From NCBI GenBank assembly GCA_032358165.1, contig JAALGY010000042.1, forward strand, positions 930,001-994,000: a stretch of DNA of 64,000 nt, read 5' to 3'. Of this stretch, positions 1 through 15,500 are shown one piece after another; positions within the stretch are counted from its first letter, which is position 1; every line of letters begins with the position of its first letter. The position numbers and the translations under genes are program-made. A model generated the notes under the pieces. That model saw only the letters and a list, made by a program, of their open reading frames with translations. It was not told where the DNA came from and ran no database searches. Source of the DNA: Diplosphaera chodatii (Eukaryota; Chlorophyta; Trebouxiophyceae; Prasiolales; Stichococcaceae).

Positions 1-882
1 ATGCAAAAGCCGACCAGATGCGACCTGTAACGGTGCACGTCGATGCTGCCAACCTGGCAGGCCTCGATGACAAGCAAGCACTGCCATCGTGGCTGGGATG
101 TGGGGATTAGTTCACACCAGGGAACGCCGTGCGCAGCATACAGATCGCTTCATCAATAATTTCACAATCATTGGTAGGAAAAGGAAGGACTGCAGACGGC
201 ATATGCTGGACCTGCACCTGGCACAAAAGCATTAGGTGGCAGTGCAGGGCGGCAATGAACCGAAGGCACCCTGCAGCAACATCAGCACGATATTTTGTGC
301 GCACGGCACACTCTAGAACTTGCCGGGTGTGTCCAGGGCGGTCGGTGCGGGCGACTAACTCGTAGACTTCTTAGATATATGCAGCACAGCATGGCGGCCA
401 GTCAGCTGCTGGGTGGCGCCCGGGGCACCGTGAGATGTCACAGGTGCATGGCGTGCATCATGGCCCAGCTAGCTCTGCACAGCATACGTTGTCACACTCA
501 ACCATGGGCAGTTGGAAACGCAGTCGTCATAAAGTGATCCGGCCGATCGTCCATGTCCTGCACGGGCACTGTGCGGCACAAGCGTCGCGGGCACATGGGT
601 GAACATGGCCAAGTCGGAGGCAACAGCACAGGCCGCACGTTGACCTAGTTTGCGTTCGTCTGCAGGGCATTCCAGTCGCAGCCAGTCAGCTCAGCGCGGG
701 GGCCTGTCCGCATCACACAGGTATGTGCCCAACCCATGATGCCATAGCGTCTACCCCATGTCATGTGTGAAATCTCCGTGTAGGATGCAGCTGACGTCAC
801 GAACTGCTCGCTGGTGCCTGACTGCTGACGGACCGATGTATCCCCGAGCTGATGTGACCCTGCCATGCACCGCTGCTTGTAG
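1..882. other. Left edge, no assignable gene
   Basis: I see no recognisable coding exon here. Open frames on both strands are short and Cys/His/Arg-rich, as non-coding GC-rich DNA tends to read. The stretch probably holds intergenic DNA, or introns and 3' UTR of a gene that starts left of the window. Confidence 0.4.
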
Positions 883-1000
883 CGGTCCATGCAATTGGTG
901 GTGCGTGCCTCCCGGGAGGACGACTTGGCAGAGCTGACGAACCTCCGGGGCTCGGTGGCCAATGCACTCAAGGACAAGGAGGCCGCGCTCAAAGCCGGTG
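883..1000 (+). other. Possible orphan exon upstream of thioredoxin f
   Basis: An acceptor-like CTTGTAG ends at 882. The frame that follows gives a helix-like charged peptide with the segments EDDLAELTNLRG and NALKDKEAALKA, and a GT donor candidate lies near 1000. The frame differs from the thioredoxin exon just downstream. It could be the last coding exon of a gene entering from the left, or chance. There is no homology call. Confidence 0.25.
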
Positions 1001-1075
1001 GCAGCTCACCCTCGCCTGGCGCCAGTGCAGGTGCGGACGCCCGCGGCCAGCTCGCCCCAGCATCCATGGAGTGCC

Positions 1076-1694
1076 ATGGGCACGTGCGGCAGGCAGCAGC
1101 GCACCAGCAGCTCGAGACGCTCCGTGGTGACCGCTGCTGCAGGCGACCTTGGCGGCGGCGCGGGGGACTACGCAGACCTGCGGGAGCTCACAAAGGACGA
1201 CTTTCACTCCTGCCTCGAGGAAGCCGGCGACCAGCTGGTAGTCATCGACTTCTTCACCGACTGGTGGGCTGCTCGATGCAACCACCCAGGTACCAGCGTT
1301 GCTCAGGCTACATGTCATCGTCGTGTCGGCAGTGTGTGCTCCCTGGTGGTTTGCAGGTGCGGCCCATGCAAGGTCATGTACCCAATGCTGTGCAAGATGG
1401 CGGATGAGCAGAAGAACGTCACCTTCGTGAAGCTCAACTGCAACAAGTATAACAAGGATCTTGGCAAGCAGCTGGGTACGCAGCTGACTCCTGACTCGAT
1501 GCACTACACGGCAACCAAGTGAAAGGCTATGCTACCCGTGGCGCCTGCTGTGACTTGCCTGATGGTATCCTGATCATTTCGCAGGCGTCCGGGTGGCGCC
1601 AACCTTTCAGCTGTACAAGAAGGCGGAGAAGGTGGCAGAGATGACAGGCGCCAAGATTGAGGAGCTGCAGAAGCTGATTGACGAGCACAAGTGA
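1076..1694 (+). CDS. TRXF: Thioredoxin f, chloroplastic
   Basis: Plastid thioredoxin that passes electrons from ferredoxin-thioredoxin reductase to Calvin-cycle enzymes such as fructose-1,6-bisphosphatase. Three exons join in frame: 1076-1263, 1357-1475 and 1585-1694, giving 138 residues. The first intron splits the Trp codon of the active site; splicing restores WCGPCK, whereas unspliced reading gives WWAARC. The stretches FVKLNCN, GVRVAPTF and MTGAK match type f more than m, x, y or h. They include the extra Cys in KLNCN, which corresponds to the third cysteine typical of type f. The N-terminus is Ser/Arg/Ala-rich and suits a transit peptide. An in-frame ATG at 962 would add 38 residues, so the start is uncertain. 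A TGTAA poly(A) signal lies 110 bases after the stop. The 3' neighbour DPE2 is convergent. Confidence 0.92.
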
Positions 1695-1803
1695 GTTCTG
1701 AGTGGTCGGACGCAGGAGCGCTGCAATATGTGCTGAATTCTAGCATTGATTCAGACAAACTGCAAAGCGGTCATGTTCCTATGGCACACGTGACTGCGCC
1801 ACT

Positions 1804-1808
1804 TGTAA
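1804..1808 (+). other. Candidate poly(A) signal TGTAA for thioredoxin f
   Basis: TGTAA, the common chlorophyte polyadenylation signal, lies 110 bases after the thioredoxin f stop codon. The pentamer occurs often by chance, so position is the main support. Confidence 0.45.
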
Positions 1809-1938
1809 GCTATATGCTTTGAGGAACAAGCTGGGAAGAAAGCACGCGCATGTGATCGGTTGCAATTGCCAAACTGCGTCACACAACACCTCCCACGAAC
1901 AATATGATGCAGTGCGACCTCTGGTGCACACCTGCCAG

Positions 1939-1943
1939 TTACA
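1939..1943 (-). other. Candidate poly(A) signal TGTAA for DPE2
   Basis: TTACA on the plus strand reads TGTAA on the minus strand, about 190 bases past the proposed DPE2 stop. Its placement suits a 3' UTR. Confidence 0.4.
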
Positions 1944-2131
1944 AGCCCCAGTTACGTTGCACCCTGCATGGCGCCTTTCAGAAACTGCTGCTTCCCTACT
2001 GTGGCACTGCAGAGAACAGAGTGCCGTGGTGATACCCTGCTGAACAACAGCCATCGAATGCACTATCTGCCAACCTGCTCCGTGTCTACATCTGGTCCCC
2101 CTGCTGATGATGCGCAGCAGGCGACCCGCTG

Positions 2132-5100
2132 CTATTGCGTATGCAGCTCTGGCAGCTCTGCTGCGCTGCAGCGCCCGGTGCCTGCAGACATGTGTCCCAT
2201 TGCGCCCCCATACACATGATGTTGGAGAGCACTTTCGAGGAGCCTACGGGTGTGTGCACACCACAGCACATGCCATGCTGGCAAGCAGACACAGCACATA
2301 CCCAGAAGCAGCGCCTGCAGGTCCGAGATCAGCGGCTCGTCCTCGAGCACATCCTCCAGGGTGTAGTGGATGCGGTACCGCCAGTTGTGCCGCGGGTTGT
2401 TGGGGTCGTTGATGGTCTCCTCAGCCGCAGGCCGCCCCATGTACTTGGGCGACAGCGCCACCAGGTCCTGCGGGGCGTGCACAGCTGTCAGATGACAGAT
2501 GTTCCTTGCACGCTTTTGACCGACATCCCCTGACATACCTGCGGATGCCGTTTCCAGAATGTAACAAAGGCAAAGCTTGCACCTGGATGGGCAGGATGCA
2601 CCACATGGCAGGCGAGGCCAGGTGCTGCCGGATGATGCTGCGCATGATCTCCGGCGTGCACCGCTTTGGCACGTCACCCTGTTGGTATGATCGACAGCTT
2701 AGCACGCTTCAACTGGAGCTCTGTTGCCACGTGCTTTGTTGGCTCCGCACCTTTGAAATCCTGACACTGCTGTCAGCTTGTCCGGCTGCAGCACACAGAT
2801 GCCACGCACCTGAATGCTGAGCGCATCAGAGCAGAACCGCTCCCGGCGACCGTCGTCCTCCTCGAACCAGGCGCGCGTGGTGCTGGTGTCATGGCACGAG
2901 GGTGAGCACACCACCATGTACGGGTAGCCCGAGGGCTCACCAAACTCCTGGCCAACCTCTGACGGCATGCGCTGTATCCTCAGGCCTGCAGAGCCGCAGG
3001 CCAAGCACTAGTCGTGATGTGAGTGGGTCACACTGGGGATGGGGCCACGGACCCTGCTGCTTGGTGTCAGGTGCACAACCTGTGTGAACGGACACAAGCC
3101 TGGTTGGGAGAATCTCACCGAGCAGGCCCAGCCGCTCCATGACAGGGTGCACGCACGCGGGGATCATGCCCAGGTCCTCGCCGCACACCATCATGTCGGT
3201 GGCACCCATGAGCACCGGCAGCGTGTGCAGCGCATTCGACCGCCAGACATCCTCCTGCAGCGCATATTGCGAGGTGCGTTCGACGCGTAGGGTCGCACGG
3301 CACTGGGCAAACTGCCGCACCCAAAACGGTCGACAAAGCATGTTGAGATGGCAGGTTTTGTCAGTGCGTCAATGCATGGCACCTGCCGCCGGTAAAAGTA
3401 GTCATCATGCAGCCAGGCCAGCCGATCCCGCCACCCTCCGTCCAGCTCCCTGAAGCTGCTGGTCTCCATTAATTGGAAGCGCTGCAGGCCACAGATGAAG
3501 CATCAGTAGATCGCTGCTGGCTTCATCAAGCAGCAGAGGAGCCAGAGCTCAGCAGAGATGCCACTACGGTGCCGATGCATGCCATTTTGTGGGGGAGGCG
3601 CACCGGGAAGAAGCTGTCCGGCTCGTCACCGTTGCGCAGCAGCACCACATTCTGCCGCAGCCGCATGAGCCCCTTGCGCGTGCGCGCCACCTCCTCCTGT
3701 AACCACTCCGGGCTTTTTGGGCGCGCCTCGATCGCTGAGATGGCTGCCTCGCTGCATCATCAACAAACGCCCAACTTCAGTGTCTGGTGCAGCTTCTGTG
3801 TGCTTCACGGTGTGTCAGATTAGCAGCCTTGAATGTTATCAGCTGGCCAATGGCTTTCCGCACCACACGAACCTGCTGTAGGGCGCACGAAAAACGTATC
3901 TCCGTGCCGCTGCGTTTTCCTCAAAATACTTCGAAGCCACCTCTGCCGCCAGGTCGCCAAACTCCTCCTGGATCAGCTGCCAAGTGACATACGGGTCGCA
4001 CAGCCTGCAGCACACATAACACGACAAGGTGTTCAGGTCAGGTCTTATGCTCACAGCCGCATGTCGCTGTGAGCAATGTTGGGCTGCGCCATGCACTGTT
4101 CAATGAACCTGTCAATGTCCCAGATGCCATGGCTCTCCAGCTCATGCCGCCTGATGGGGATGGAGGGCCTGAAATGCCCCAGAAGCCCTGCAAGATGTAG
4201 CAATCACGTGTTGAACATATGTCCATCAAGGATGCAACTCAAAGCTTGACCACCGTAAGCAACAGCAGCGTGGCAAACACCTGTGACGCAGTCGCCAGGA
4301 ATCTCCCAAATGCGGAAGAAGCCGAGGATGTGGTCAATGCGATATGCCGAGAAATACCTGCATGGTATCATGTTGATCGTGAACGACTCGAGTAGCAGCA
4401 AATCTATGAGTGGCCTGCCAACGACACGATGCTGAGCTACCAAAGGGGCTCAGGAAAGGCACGCACTGGGACATGTGCGTGAGCCGCTGGCGCCAGAAGC
4501 GGTAGCCATCCTTCTCCATTTCCGACCACACATATGTGGGGAAGCCCCAGTTCTGGCCCAACGTCGCAAACATGTCGGGCGGCGCGCCCGTGCCGACGTT
4601 CATGCGGAACTGCGTGGGGTGCAGCCACGTGTCCACGCTGCGTTTGTCCACACCTGCACGGTAAAGGCCAGCGGTCAACACCTCATGTGCTGTTGCGCGC
4701 CACCCCACGGTGCTGACTGTAATGACAGGGCCTGCATGATCTGCTGCCGAACAGGGGCCTCTGCATTGGCAATATTTGGCTGACCAATGGGCAGGTCGCC
4801 CTTCAAAACGACATGGTGCTCTGCAGCATACTGCGACACCGCCAGTAGCTGGCGATGCAGCTGGTACTGTACATAGTATACAAACTGGATGCTGGCATGA
4901 AAGTCCCTGTCTGGACTCGTGATCCGATCCAAGTCCTGCATGCATGATCAACACCAACGTCACATTTGATGCCACCATGCCAGGCAGTTCACTCCATTCA
5001 TGTTGTGGGATCAATCTGATGGCGCGTACTACTATGAGGGCACCTGCTGACTAGGCTGACTGAGCGAGCCCCACTTCCAGTGCTCAGCGCTGCCAAAGAG

Positions 5101-7534
5101 GTCACGTAGAAAGCAGAACGCGGCGTATGGCTGCACCCAGCTCTGGTTGTCCTCGTACCACTGCTTGAACTCTGTGGTCTGCACCGTATGAGGCCAGGAG
5201 CATTGGCATCATATGTATCACTCACTGCACACAGGCGTCACTTGGCAACAATTTCGATGACACGCTGACACCCTGAAACACTGCTGCAAACCTGCAGCAG
5301 CGCGGCACCCTCGCGGTCGAACAGCAGCCGCGCAATCATCAGCTTAGCAGCCATGGTGCCCTCGTAGTCCACATCCGCCTGAGCCAGCTTGTCCTTGGCC
5401 GCCTGTATTTGCTCCTGCAGCCCAAGCGCAGACACCAGTTAACTCTGGAGAAGCCACAACTTGGATCGCAGCTGATACAGGACTGATGCGTCTCAGCTCG
5501 TCTCTGGAGGGCAAAGCACACCTGCAGATCTGCTGGCATGTTGTCTGTGAGCGCCCTGAGCGACATGTAGATGGGATGCAGCGCATGTACCTGCAAGCAA
5601 TCTTGTCATCTAAGCACTCTGGAAGATAGCGTGAATCCATGGCAGAGGGTCTCTGTTATGGCAGAGGGTGTTTCTTCTCTTGAGCCACCTCACCGAGAGG
5701 GAGCTGTATGGGTACGAATCCCACCACATCATGTTGACTGAAGTGTCGTTGACTGGCAGCAGCTGGATCAGGCGCATGCCTGCGCGCCCACATGTGTCAT
5801 CAGACAGACGGCTGCACCAGCTTGACGGTGCAAACTGTGCAGAGCACCTTCCTCATGTGTGACCTGCAGTGTGCATGGATCCACTCACCAGCCAGGCAGC
5901 ACACATCCACCAGGCGGTTGATGTCCAGGAACTCGCCAACTCCAACGCTGTCATGCGTGCGCAGGCTGAACACTGGGCAAGCCACGCCAGAGCCCCGCCA
6001 CCTGCGTTCATGTCACATCTGCGCCTAGCAGTTCGGTAGTGGGAGTACACCTGGCAATGTTGATGTACAAACCCGGCTGGATGCAGATGTCAGATTGGAC
6101 AGACCCGCGGTCGATTGTGTCCTGTAAAAATACAATTGGCTGCTTGCTGTCACCTGGACTTGCGCCGCAGGCCGCCATCGTTCTGCACTATCAGGGCGGG
6201 TGCTGTGCGTGACTCAGCTGGCGCTTGGGCAGCATCTGCACCTTCCTCTGCATCTGGAGCTCGATTGTTGGAGCCAGGCGCCAGCTGCACAGACTCTGTG
6301 GCGTCCGCATGTGCACAGTCATTGAATTGCTTACGCAATAGCATTGTTACAGCTGCCGTCCACTGCGGGGCAATGCATTGCAGCACGAGGGAGCAATCAA
6401 GGAGGATGCAGGTGGTGGCGGACATCACCTTCAGGCGGGGCGACCTCCCGCTTGGGACCCTGCTCTGGGATCTGCTGCTGGTCATGTGTCACAAGCACAT
6501 ACTGGTAGCTGACGGGGAAGTCTGTGGCATCCACCAGCACCTGCAACGCATCGGTGCTCTGTGTGACGATGGCCAGGTGCCCCGCACATTGTGACCGGCG
6601 TAAACATGCTGTGCTGCTGCTGCAGCAGAGTGCTCACCTCAAGCTGCCAGTGGGGTGTGGCAAGTCGTGTCATGCGCTGCGCTTGCTGCAGCTTCCAGCT
6701 GCCCAGTGATGGCAATGAGCCCAGGACATAGATGGCATCACCCTCTGCCAGCCCCCAATCCCTGTTTACACATAGCATTGTCAAACCGGCAGGTCCGTTG
6801 CAACGGTATGGCAGAGTGTTGTCATGTTGAAGTGCCACACATGCATGCATTGCGTTTGACCATGACCAGACCCACCAGACGCGCAGGCGCAGCACGGTCT
6901 GCCCCTTGGATGGCGCCAGCTGCTGGGGAGGCTGTGCATCCAGCCCGGTGTGGGGCCGTCCTGAGAAGATGACCTTCTGGAATGCACTGGTTGCCAGCAC
7001 GTTCCCCGGATCCGACTTGTCCTGATGTGAGTGCGAATGGTACAGCGTCACACAACGCCTGCGAGAAGGTGCGACGAGGCAGCCATGCATTGCAGGCAGC
7101 AGTACCAAGCGTGGTACGTAGAGAACACGCCGTACAGCCTGCACCTGCCACTCATCGTACAGGACGACCGTGGCGCCGTGGGACAAGCCATCCGACCACC
7201 GCACGGTGCGTGGCCGCGTCTCGGCATCCTCTATGGCGCCGCCCTCGTTGACCACCACGTACTTATATGTCAGCTCAGACGTTTTGGGCAAAGCCAGCGA
7301 CGCTGACCAGACCAACTTGTCACCAACGTGCTGGCAAGTCAGTGGCACCCCGCAGCTGGGCTGCCACTTGCCGAGCACAGCGCCATCGCCGACAAGCTTC
7401 ACGGTCTGACCCCATCGCGTCGGGTATGACACGCTGACGCGCACTGTGAGAGCAGCTCCAGCTCTGTGTGCAGGTGCAGCCGCCGCTGGCTTGTCTGCTG
7501 ATGCTGCAGGTGCAGTGCCAGGGTTCGCACCCAT
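2132..7534 (-). CDS. DPE2: 4-alpha-glucanotransferase DPE2 (transglucosidase, GH77)
   Basis: Cytosolic disproportionating enzyme. It moves a glucosyl unit from maltose to heteroglycan when starch is broken down at night, and releases glucose. Two CBM20 starch-binding domains come first: exon 7145-7534 (VSYPTRWGQTVKLVGDG) and a second around 6600-6770 (GDAIYVLGSLPSLGSWKL). The GH77 barrel follows, starting with FSLRTHDSVGVGEFLD near 5950. All three catalytic acids are visible: nucleophile Asp in YRIDHILGFF (about 4350), general acid/base Glu in GEDLGMIP (about 3170) and the third Asp in SPSCHDTSTTRAW (about 2890). PYMVVCSPSCHD and HYTLEDVLEDEPL near the C-terminus also fit. CBM20 pair plus GH77 is the DPE2 layout, not plastid DPE1. 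The start is the first ATG before CBM20. The last exon, ending at 2132, is inferred from a GT donor after LQALL and is the weakest part. Confidence 0.92.
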
Positions 7535-7911
7535 GATGCCTGATCAGACCCTCTCGCAGTGCGCAGCCATGAGGCTGGAACCACAGCTGGGAAGGCAGCA
7601 CATCAACCTAGGTTTGACATTGATCGCTAGGTTGTGCGACAACCCGGTTGACGGGCGGTGTGGATCTGAGGCAAACGTGCTGTACTGCACTCAGGCCGAG
7701 CTTTACCCTTGCAGAGTTTAAAGCTACCCGTGAACGCTCGCGGCGGGCTAGGTGAAGTACTGTGGTGGTGGTGGTTTACGTGTAAGCGGGGGGACAATAT
7801 GACCAGACATAGCAGCCGAGCCTGCCGAGACCGGCCTTTTGAGTTGAGCGCGTCTGCCCCTGCAGCAGGCAGTGGGCGTTTGTCCGGCGTACACACTACA
7901 GACTAGCAACA
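7535..7911. promoter_or_regulatory. Divergent promoter region DPE2 / DED1
   Basis: A 377-base gap between the start codons of two divergent genes. It must hold both 5' UTRs and promoters. I see no clear TATA box or named element. Confidence 0.5.
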
Positions 7912-11517
<3,606 letters not shown>

Positions 11518-12549
11518 ACTATGTGGCACCCTGAGATGCGGCCATCGGCCGGTCTCAGCACCGCGCCGCCTGCCGAAGCACTGCAGCAGCCACAAGCACG
11601 ATCATAAAGTGCGCGTGCCCACATACAGAAAGAGCAATCTGGCATTTGGGGCGCACGCACCAGGCATACTAGGAGCAGCGGCGGCCCGACGATGCAGGGC
11701 CAGGGTGGCCTGCCCATGTAGGCGGGCGGGCCCGCCCTCTGTTTTCCTGCCAATCTCAGCATAGTCAGAGCAGAAGGGTGTGTACTTTCGGGAGGCTGCC
11801 CCTCCCCCTCTCTTGCAGCAGGCCTGCGGTCCAGAGTGTTCGGTCTCGAGTTTTTGATGCCTTCAGCCAATTGTTTGACAGAGCAGCGTGCGCGGCCCTG
11901 CGCACTTGTGGGCCACTCATACACCCCACGTATTCTTTGATTCTTGAGCAGTGCGCTCTGTGCTCGGGTCATTCTGCCTGCGGTGGGCAGCAGGCATTGG
12001 CCATTGGGCATGGGGCGGTTGGGGGCGAGAGACGCCTCTCCTGGTCATGATATCAAGGTGCCCTGGCTTGAGCAGTGCATGCTCGGCAGCTGGTTCAGCT
12101 ACCGTGTGCGACACGAGGACCGTTTGTAAGAGAGTCAAAGCAGCAGATCCAGGGTCGTCGTGTTCATGGGTTCCTCACACACTGGGCACCCGGTTTCTGG
12201 AAAGGATGCGGAAGCTTTGGCGGCACCCACCCTGTGTTGCTGTGCCTTCTGCATGATTCGATTCATCATTCTGATGTGAGAAGCATGCGTATAAAAACTA
12301 CGCACATGTCTCTATTTGGTTGCGATGCTGTCACATCTGGCATGCAAGTGCAGTGGGACGCGGCAGGCAGATTGCAAGTAGGTGCTTCGGGTGGTCTGGA
12401 TCCACCATGCCTCCATGATCAGGTCCCAGCATAACATCTCTTTCACAGCTTCAGTCCATAATGCCTGGACACGTAGATGTATAGGCTGCACAGTGTCTCG
12501 TGGTTCTGGGGCGTGATATCGACATCACTGGTGCACCCTTGCCGCAGCC
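11518..12549. other. Intergenic stretch, DED1 3' UTR and golgin promoter
   Basis: About 1 kb with no recognisable coding exon. The first part is the helicase 3' UTR. A TGTAA at 12124-12128 is distant from the stop but may still serve. The second part should hold the golgin promoter, including a TATA-like TATAAAA. Confidence 0.55.
12290..12296 (+). promoter_or_regulatory. TATA-like box upstream of golgin gene
   Basis: TATAAAA in GC-rich DNA, 254 bases before the golgin start codon. Location and rarity in this composition suggest a core promoter. The transcription start is unknown. Confidence 0.35.
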
Positions 12550-15500
12550 ATGAACCGCTTTGGGCTTGGCACGCTAAACAAGTTTGCCGAGCAGGCCAAG
12601 CAGGCAGGCAACAAGTTTGCAGCTTCTGCCAGCGAGGCCAGCAGCCGCTTGCCCACCTTCGACCAGCTGAGCACGTATCAGACGGGATCAAAAGCTGGAC
12701 GCCAATCTGGTGCGGTTGTGCCTCAGTTGCTGTATCGATGGAAGCTGGGAGGACGTTCATACCGCCACACGCGTTACCAATATCAGCCATCTGTGGGAAC
12801 ATCCATTGCTGTTGTCCTCTGGGTCAGCTTTGCTGCTGGTCCGATGCTTTGTTCATCGTTCATTGTTCATCGCGCAGCAGATGATGGCATGCCCGCAGCC
12901 GATGCCAGCGCTTTGGAGAAGTTGCCGCCGCAGGAGGTGGTCCGCGTGCTGCAGCAGCAGAACGAGCAGCTGCAGGCGAAGCTGTTTGAGGCGCGGCATG
13001 CAGAGGAGGAGAACAGCCGGTTGCGCAAGCAGATCCAGCGCCTATCCTCAGCTGGTGACGTCGATGCCGCCAACAGCGTGGAGCAGCAGCACGCCGCCGA
13101 TCAGACCGCCAAGCTTGAGCGGGTCAGTGCCATGTTCAGTTTCAAAGACTCCGTGCACCTGCCTGTGCACAAAATGAGTTCTCGTTGATCCGCTCCACAT
13201 GTGCGTGCCGGCAGGCGAATGCAACACTGAAAGCCAAGGTGGACATCCTGCGCTCCAACCTTGCCGAGGTGCGCGGCCAGGCAGAGCGCAGCGAGCAGCT
13301 GGAGGCGGAACTCAGGGAGGTGTCAGCCAAGCTGCAGCAGGCAGAGGCCGCAGTCAGTGCTGCTGGCGACACAGCTGGCAGGCTAGCCGATGGCGCAGGG
13401 GCTGAGAGCGAGCCCTCAGCCCCAACTGGCGGTGAGGACGTTGCTGCACTTCAGCGCCGCCTGCAGGAAGCAGAGGCAAAGCTGGCGGCGGCAGCAGAGG
13501 AAGCGGGAGAGGCGCAGCAGTGGCAGGCGGACAAGACTGCCGAGCTGCAGGCCAAGCTCAAGAAGGTGGAGGCGCGTCTGGCCGCGGCGACATCAGAGTC
13601 AGAGGTAAGACTCTTGTGTGGTTGCATGCGGACAAGGCACACATCTGCAGCGATCTTGACACTCCAGCAATATGATTGAATGGCAGCTGTGAAGAGGGAA
13701 CCGTCGAATCGCAGGCTGCACAGGCGGCCCAGGACGCTGCAGCGGCGGAGCTGCAGGAGCGGCTGGCAGCCGCGGAAGGGCGGCTTGCGTCCGGCTTTGA
13801 CGAGGCAGAGGCGGAGCATCGCCGGCAGACTGAGGTGCTGCAGCAGCGCCTGACTGATGCCGAGACGCAGCTGGCGTCATCCTCTGACGAGGCACAGGTC
13901 TTCTACCTTTTCTGGTTTTCGCACCAAGATGTATGTATCACGGTTGCTCATGTGCTCAAGTCAGTCGGGACTGCATGACTCAGCTGTAGCCAATCATCGC
14001 TGCACAGGCCATGCAAGAGCATCATGCCGAGGAGATGGGCAAGCTTCAACGGCAGCTGTCGGCAATGGAGCGCCGGCTGTTGCATGAGACAGCAGAGCTG
14101 CAGACGCATGTGAAAAACGCAGAGGATGTGGCTGCCGCCGCGGCTGCGGAGCTGGCAACAGAGCGTCAGCACGGTGCCGAGGCCACTGCGCTCCTGCAGC
14201 AGCAGCTTGCAGATGCGAAGGCTAGCACGGCCACAGGTGCGGCTGCGGCGCCTGCAGAGCAGCCTGGTACAGATGTCGACTCGGCAGCTGCACTGGATGC
14301 GGAGAAGCAGATAGAGGAGCTGCAGCAGCGAGCAGAGTATGCAGAGGGCCGTGTCAGTGAGCTGCAGCGGCAGGCAGAGGAATCTGATCGACTGTCAGCA
14401 GCCGCAGCTGAGAGCCTGGCAGCTGCAGAGCACCAGGTGGAGAGTGCTGCTGAGCGTGCTTCGACTGCTGAACAGTCGGCAGCCGAGCGACAGCAGCATG
14501 CCGCTGAGCTGGAGGCCAGGCTGGAGCGTGTCACTGCTGATGCCCAGCAGGCTCACATAGATGCAGCACAGGCGGCGCAGAAGTGCAGTGCAGATGCGGA
14601 CGCAGCTGTGACGGAGCTGCGGGCGCAGGTGCAGCAGCTGGACACCCAGCTGCGCAACATCACGGCAGATGCTGAGCGGCTTCAGAAGCAGGTGGACAGC
14701 GTGTGTTGCTCATGTGCTGCTGGTGGACCTGCACTTTTGTCAGGGCCCCTGGCGTTGTAAGGTTTGGACGCACATCTGCCTGCAGGCGACTGCTGCGGAG
14801 GAGGCCTCGGAGCAGTGGCAAGAGGCAGAAGCCAAGCTGGCCGAGCTCTCGTCGGCCTTGGAAGCCTCGCAGGTCAGGGAACAGCAGCACCAGCAGGCGG
14901 CAGCAGATGCATCAAGGCAGCAGGCAGCGGCTGAGCAGCGTGCAGCCGCGGCAGAGGCAGCTGCAGCAGAGGCGCGCTCACCCGCACACACCGCTGCAGG
15001 GGCCTCGGCGGGTCAAGGGCTCGAGGCACTGGAGCAGCGAGTGCGTGACGCAGAAGCACGTGCGGCAGCAGCAGAAGCCGCGGCAGCTCAGCAACATGGC
15101 GACTCGTCTTCTGCCCAGGAGCACGCTCGCAGCACTGATGTCGTCACACCGGACACTGCAGCCTTGGCGGCACAGCAGAAGGCAGAGGCAGATGCAGAGA
15201 CAGCACGGGCAGGTGCCGAGGCTGCGCGGCAGGAGGCAGCAGAGGCCACCTCCCAGTTGGCGGAAGCCCAGACAGCAGCGCAGCATGCCCAAGCAGCAGC
15301 CGCAGAGCTCGAGCACGAGCTCGCAGCTGCTCGCACGCAGCTGGCAGAGGCCGATGCTGAGGAAGAGCAGCTCCGCGAGGTGATGGTACATTGCTGTGTG
15401 CTTGAGTCGATGCTATTTCAGTGCTCATGTATCTGATGTTCGTGAGGCATCATGGCCGGATGCTACTGCAAGCCCCGACTGCAGATCGTCTTGCTGGCTT

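Larger units (their letters stand above)
1695..2131. other. Convergent 3' intergenic gap (Trx f / DPE2)
   Basis: No gene seen. It holds the two 3' UTRs, with a TGTAA on each strand at 1804-1808 (+) and 1939-1943 (-). Confidence 0.6.

Noticed and set aside
14703..15383. 226-codon Arg/Ser-rich frame within the golgin, at first suggestive of an SR protein
   Set aside because: Out-of-frame reading of CAG-rich coiled-coil codons gives Arg/Ser/Gln runs; the golgin frame is phase-consistent across many exons.
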